Assembly: GCA_000827325.1 (NCBI GenBank)
Contig: KN832876.1
Location: 1,860,001-1,924,000, forward strand
From: Oidiodendron maius Zn
Taxonomy: Eukaryota; Ascomycota; Leotiomycetes; Myxotrichaceae
DNA: 64,000 bases
Direction: 5' to 3'
How positions within the stretch are numbered: the first letter of the stretch is position 1; each line of letters starts with the position of its first letter. The translations under genes and the position numbers were made by a program. Below the pieces are notes generated by a model. That model made no database searches. It was not told the DNA's origin and saw only the letters and a program-made list of their open reading frames with translations. Positions 59,220 to 64,000 of the stretch are shown piece by piece.

Positions 59220-61125
59220 ATGTCGACATCTTCTGATTCTAGCGCTACCAACACCTCTGCAGTAGCCATGGATGGGTCGACAGACAGAATCTTCGGCGCT
59301 AGGACTTCGAAAGGTCAGAACCCAAGCAATGTCTCTGCCATTTTCGTTCATGCTGGTGCTGGTTATCATAGTACAACGAATGAACACATTCATCTTGGTG
59401 CCTGTAATGAGTAGGTTATCTCTGCTGTTCTTAATCTCCACTCAAGTAATCAGGGTACAGCTGGTACTAACTGACTCGTTACTAGTGCCGCCAAAATGGC
59501 AATGCGAATTCTCAAATCTGGCGGTACTGCCGTAGATGCTGTTGAAGCTGCCATTAAAGTTCTCGAGGATAGAGAGATTACAAATGCGGGATACGGGAGT
59601 AACTTGTCTATTGACGGAGTTGTCGAGTGTGATGCGACCATCGTCGATCACTTAGGCAGAAGTGGAGCTTGTGGCGCTACAGCTCGTAAGTCTCTTATTC
59701 TGTTCCCTAATACGGCCTCTCATACTTGGTTCTACAGAAGTTAAAAACCCCATTAACTTGGCTCGTGTAATCCTCGACATGTCGAGCAAGCCTTTGTCGC
59801 TCAAACGAGTTCCGCCAAATCTTCTAGTCGGTCAAGGGGCTACGGATTTTGCCTGGGAACAGGGAATTCCTGTAGTTCCTCATGACATAATTGTGTCTAG
59901 GAATGCCAGAGATCGATATATGCGATGGAAAGATGATTTACGCCGTGCCGAAGGAGGTCGGATCACATCAGGCAATAACTCCAGCGCCGATAGTCATGGT
60001 GGCGACGACCAGGTCATGGATGCCGAGTATGAAGAACGTGTACGAACTAAGCAGCGTCGAGATCATACCGAAGCTATCTTGAATGGTACTTGGAACGAGG
60101 GACAAGCTGACTCTCCTCGCGTGTCACCACCTGCCAGAGAGCTATATCCCCAAGATCTTCGGTATCCAGCTACCCGCAGATCGTCAAGTCCTGCTCCGCA
60201 GTATTCTGATCGGCCATACCACGGTATTAGTTCCCCGTCGCGCGCATTCCTTCGAACCACTGCCTGTCCTAGTCCGCCCTCAAAGCGCGCCCGCTATACT
60301 GCTCAGACCAGTGACTCACAAATGCGTAGCTACTCGCTGCTTAGCCCAAATTCTGGCAATCTTGATAGGCTTGATAAGCCATCTCCATCTGCGGACATAG
60401 CTATGGAGGAAGAACGTATAACTACACATGAGAGGCCAAGAAGTAGCGATGGTCCAGCGTCACCCGCTGGTAGCTTCAATTCTGGTTATATCGCCCCGCC
60501 ACTCGCATTCTCACAAGAAGGAACTGCTGAGTCTCCGTCGAAGATTTTCATTGAGGGTGATGAGGATCTGATTACGGACACTGTAGGCGCTATTGCGATT
60601 GACATGTTTGGCCATATTGCCGCCGGATCTTCTTCTGGTGGCATTGGCATGAAGCATCGCGGCAGAGTTGGGCCCGCTGCTCTTGTTGGTATCGGAACAG
60701 CAGTCATCCCAGCTGACCCGGAGGACGAGGAGCGTACCTGTGTTGCTGCAGTTACAAGTGGTACTGGCGAGCATATGGCTACCAGCATGGCCTCTCAAAA
60801 GTGCGCAGAGAGACTTTACCAAAATACGAGACGAGCTGTTGGGGGTGCAGACGTTCCAGCCACCGAGGAAGAAGCCATGGCATCTTTCGTTCAGTCTGAC
60901 TTCATGGGCCACCCCGGTGTCAGAGAAAGCAATTCGGCAGGTGCTATTGGCATCATGGCAGTCAAGAAATCCATCTACGGTTACATCCTTCAATTTGCAC
61001 ACAACACAGACTCCTTTGCTCTCGCATCCATGCATTCCAACGAGAGAGATCCGAAGTGTGTTATGTCACGAATGGGAGATCTCGGCGGTGTAGTCCAGGG
61101 CGGTCGCATGATTCGCCTTGATTGA
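59220..61125 (+). CDS. TASP1: Taspase-1-like threonine aspartase (Ntn hydrolase, asparaginase-2 family)
   Basis: Three exons (59220-59410, 59486-59685, 59738-61125) with introns of 75 and 52 nt give 592 residues. Alpha part: AIFVHAGAGYHSTTNEH, GTAVDAVEAAIKVLEDREIT, NAGYGSNLSIDGVVECDATI, VKNPINLARVILD and VGQGATDFAWEQGIPVV. The nucleophile Thr, near residue 412 in ITDTVGAIAIDMFGHIAAG, begins the beta part and is the predicted self-cleavage site; SSSGGIGMKHRGRVGPAALV and VTSGTGEHMATSMAS follow. The GAGYHS start and SGTGEH block favour taspase over plain asparaginase or aspartylglucosaminidase. Between the two parts lies a Ser/Pro/Arg-rich linker of some 200 residues. In animals taspase-1 cleaves MLL and TFIIA; the fungal substrate is unknown. 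Confidence 0.88.
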
Positions 61126-61780
61126 GCCGTCATGCCAAGGTCTGGGAGGTTGCTGGGCAATGATTCTGCAGATAAAATGCCTTGCTGTTACAGATAAGGA
61201 GCCCGAATTATCTTTCGCCCATCATCCTTCTTTCTGTATGGCTCTTTCCACTCGCTAGGAATCTGGCATTATGACTAAGGACTCACGATATTCGACCTCA
61301 AATGAATACCAACACTTTTACTCGGAAATGACATTAAGGAGAGGCTGGGGGAAGTTACTGTGGCTTCAGTGGACCTTGGAAACCCTAAAGAGGTTTATAT
61401 GAAAAACATGGGAGGTTAGATTGCATAGCTCGTATGGCAACCCTGTGTGCTTGGGATATGATATCTGCGGCTCCTCTAGAGTACCCTAAGAATTCGATTT
61501 TACAAACCTTATGTTAAAGCTCTACTGTGAAGACTAAGGTAGTCTAACATATTAAAACTGTGCTGCGAGGAGATGGTTGCCATAATTATATATTTTCTTA
61601 GCACAGAACTGATATTTTATGGTCAAAAGTTCCTGGCTAAGATGCATCTTTGATATCAGAAAGTAGTAGCTGGCACAATTTATTTTAGCTCCAATTTCTA
61701 AATGCAGAGCTTGGAGCAGCAGGCCAACTACGGTTGAAGTCTATAACTAAGCGCAGAGGCGCTATTTGATGGACAGGCTA
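61126..61780. other. Convergent 3' region (taspase-like / TFB4)
   Basis: AT-rich terminator region; no gene or repeat seen. Confidence 0.55.
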
Positions 61781-62946
61781 TTAATCGCCAGGCGTCGGTG
61801 TGCCTCGCCCGCTATGTGTTTCTCCTTCCCCATTTAATTTTCGTTTCTTTTTCTTTTTTCGAGGCATGACAGCAGGTTTCGAGCCGTAATCACCCATTGT
61901 CAAATGCGTGCCGCAGGTAAGGCATAACGCTCCTTCTGGTGGGGAACAGAATACTGTAATCTGATGTTAAACAAAAAAGAGGGCTGGAGAAGGGAATGGG
62001 ATCACATACTACTCAAACAGATACTACAAACAAACCCTACATCGACGACCTTTCTATGGCAGAAACAGGCAGCCCGAAAGTCAACCACATCCTGCGTGGG
62101 AGTTACCAGGTGTTTCCTGCTTGTCTGGTCTGGCAGGAATGCCATCATGAGGTACTGCAGTAAGCCTCGAGCATTTTGCAACTGCATGTAGATTCCCTTT
62201 GTAGCATCTGATGCCTGCTGTAGAAAAACCGTATCTCCTGCTAGCTTCAATATATCGATAGGTATCCGTAGTCGTTGTGCAGCAAATGTAGTATTCATAA
62301 TTGGAATATATTGATGCGCTAGGTCGCCCGATACCGAAACGACGAGTATTCGGCTTTGAAGGCCTATTTGCGGCTCCGTATTCTCAAGACCAGTCGGAGC
62401 AGGCTTGGACGAAGTATCCATGTCATTGAACACTATTGTAGCTTTGTTTATGTATGAGAGTGCAAGTGTCAGGGCTCCAGCCATCTGGGTGGTGCTCGTT
62501 GTTGCGATATCAGTTTCGGTTGTAGTCGATATTAGGCTTCGAAGAGAAGTGACAAGGCTATTTTCGATGAGAGCGAAAGGACGGTATTTATTTGCATCGC
62601 TGAGACTGGAAGCTGCAGCTTTATTCATGTCGAAGTCTTCCGACATAGAGGGTGGAGTTGGGTAGAGCCATACTGCTCGGTGACTGTGGCTAGCTACTAC
62701 AGCTACTTGGTTTGCATTATTGACAGCTAGATGGGCGTTTATGAAGACGAGCAGGTTCGCTACAGCCTTCGAGAGAGAGAGGGAGGAAGATAGGAGTGCC
62801 CAGGCATGAGGATTTGTATCGAGGACGATAACCAGGAGGGAAGGGACAGGTCCTATGCTTCTGTCAGAACAGAACGCAGTAGCCAAAATGGGCACCTCAC
62901 CTTCAATCGCACGCTCATAATGATCCGAGCCATCTACCGCGTTCAT
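61781..62946 (-). CDS. TFB4: TFIIH subunit Tfb4 (p34)
   Basis: Core subunit of TFIIH, in transcription initiation and nucleotide excision repair, partner of Ssl1/p44. Two exons (62946-62010, 61953-61781) with a 56 nt intron give 369 residues. A von Willebrand A-like fold begins PSLLVIVLDTNPHAWALLS, followed by LLVFINAHLAVNNANQVAVV, ILVVSVSGDLAHQYIPIMN and AQRLRIPIDILKL. The C-terminal zinc ring uses the cysteines in AACFCHRKVVDVGFVCSICL, then IFCSPPEGALCLTCGTHL across the junction. The tail is Lys-rich (PRKKKKRKLNGEGE). The gene ends well after the ring, as usual. Confidence 0.95.
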
Positions 62947-63200
62947 ATTGGATGCGGGTCATACTCCACGATCATACTCCACCACAACGAGAGAACAGCC
63001 GTAGAAGATCGTTATCAGAGAAAGGGATGTGGCTCGTCTACTACCTCAGCATGCCTTGAAGTTGTAGCGTAGGCGAGATTCCGTGTTGCTCACGACCTGA
63101 CGCCTGTTCACGTGATAACAGAAACCACTTAACGTCAATACATCATCAGTCTCTTCCTCATCATCTGACCACCACAATCAGAATAGTTTATTGTGCCGAG
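62947..63200. promoter_or_regulatory. Bidirectional promoter (TFB4 / SHE4-like)
   Basis: 254 bp between start codons of two divergent genes. No clear TATA box. Confidence 0.5.
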
Positions 63201-64000
63201 ATGTCTTTCCAGAGAAGCCTCTATGAAGGAATAGACCCTAGTGTCCCAATATCTCCAGATGGCGATCCAAACAAGAAAATCTCGCTGGGAGATCAGTTTA
63301 TTTTGCTCCTCGCAAGGTTGATGGAAGGAGGGAAAGAAGATGAGGATACTTGCACCGAGTTAAATACACTTACCAAACTACTCCACGATGATTCTTCAGA
63401 TGAAACAAAGTCCAAAGAACCACATCGACCCCTCTGGGAATTGGTGGACACTGACAGTGTAGAGACCATTCTCAGCTATCTCGATATGAGACAATCGCCT
63501 TCCGTTCGTGGCCACGCAACGTTGACCACATCAGCTTACCTCAAAGCCTCTGGCGATAAAGGGGTGGAGCAACTCTCCAACTTTTTCTACTCACGGGTGG
63601 CCAAGGGCACCTACGATGATTTCATACTTGCCTTTTCAGTTGCCTCATGCATATTTCCCATTGTCCCAGATGTTACAGCGACCCTTTTCTTGAGTGAGGG
63701 ATTTGTCGCCGGCCTGGGACCCTTGATGAAGAGAAAATGGAAGAGCAAGAAAGTTGAACAGGCTGCCCTAGACATGCTCAATGCTGCTTGTATGAACACT
63801 GCTTGTCGCGAAGCCATTCAGAAATATTGTACTGAATGGCTGGAAGAAATCGTCAATGATGTTCCTGAGTCGTTTGTGGAAGTACCTTCCCCAGATAGAC
63901 AGCAAGTCGCAGAAGATGGGCCTATTCAACAACGAATACATTCAGAGAAGGTTAGAAATCTAGCCGCGGTTGTCTTGGCAAAGCTTCAGGTCAGTTGTTC
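63201..64000 (+). CDS. SHE4: UNC-45/Cro1/She4-type myosin chaperone (first exon, cut by window end)
   Basis: The frame opens at ATG 63201 (MSFQRSLYEGIDPSVPISPD) and stays open for 263 codons to CAG|GTCAGT, a likely donor at 63990, near the window end. The protein is all-helical and armadillo-like: FILLLARLMEGG, LWELVDTDSVETILSYLDMR, GHATLTTSAYLKASGDKGVE, FILAFSVASCIFPIVPDVTA and VEQAALDMLNAACMNTACR. These match the Cro1/She4/Rng3 group, which lacks the TPR of animal UNC-45 and folds class V and II myosin motors for polarised growth and cytokinesis. Cro1 was defined in Podospora. The UCS domain lies beyond the window. Confidence 0.85.
   Translation, partial: MSFQRSLYEGIDPSVPISPDGDPNKKISLGDQFILLLARLMEGGKEDEDTCTELNTLTKLLHDDSSDETKSKEPHRPLWELVDTDSVETILSYLDMRQSPSVRGHATLTTSAYLKASGDKGVEQLSNFFYSRVAKGTYDDFILAFSVASCIFPIVPDVTATLFLSEGFVAGLGPLMKRKWKSKKVEQAALDMLNAACMNTACREAIQKYCTEWLEEIVNDVPESFVEVPSPDRQQVAEDGPIQQRIHSEKVRNLAAVVLAKLQVSC

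Overview
The window is nuclear DNA of a filamentous ascomycete (Pezizomycotina). Genes are dense and on both strands, most are split by GT-AG introns of about 46-100 nt, and the gene set is fungal: divergent acl1/acl2, a GH72 wall enzyme, a 2EXR protein, and fungal forms of Smc5, Uba2, Arp3 and Tfb4. I cannot assign genus or class; Leotiomycetes is only a guess. I saw no transposon, viral relic, tRNA, rRNA or CRISPR array.

Layout. 1-421 is the N-terminal end of a probable transcriptional regulator transcribed leftward. 422-6237 is a GC-rich 5.8 kb stretch with no gene, probably its long promoter and leader. 6238-8038 is mitochondrial fumarase; 8736-12817 a Gin4/Hsl1-type cell-cycle kinase; 14273-17882 Smc5; 18692-20452 a GH72 glucanosyltransferase; 21108-26233 the two ATP-citrate lyase subunits, head to head; 26568-27299 the small subunit of DNA polymerase delta; 27788-28690 a 2EXR protein; 29196-31013 an amidase. 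Then come elongin C and a mitochondrial FabG-like reductase (151 bp between start codons), Uba2 and the queuosine-salvage enzyme (divergent), a short-chain dehydrogenase lacking the usual tyrosine, ribosomal protein L26, a hexose transporter, and an aquaporin-like channel with altered NPA boxes. The right end holds PRMT5/Skb1, SmF, a CZIB-type zinc protein, a mitochondrial PPR-like protein, Arp3, a taspase-1 homologue, Tfb4, and the first exon of a She4/UNC-45 myosin chaperone cut by the window end.

How they fit together. Most genes are housekeeping: carbon metabolism (fumarase, Acl1/Acl2), genome maintenance (Smc5, Pol delta 4, Tfb4), ubiquitin and SUMO (elongin C, Uba2), splicing and translation (SmF, PRMT5 which in animals methylates Sm proteins, L26, Qng1), and actin (Arp3, She4). 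Only Acl1 and Acl2 form one enzyme from a shared promoter. The likely environment-responsive genes are the amidase (a perfect TCGG-N6-CCGA site upstream), the sugar transporter (two CreA-type sites upstream) and the aquaporin. Exon joins were chosen by hand from splice sites, reading frame and family conservation; every assembled coding sequence is a whole number of codons.

I found no clearly new multi-gene system. The most interesting leads are the channel with HPA/NTA boxes, the Tyr-to-Phe dehydrogenase, the UaY/Ppr1-type site at the amidase, the enlarged linker of the taspase homologue, the long regulatory stretch at the left end, and several very small exons.
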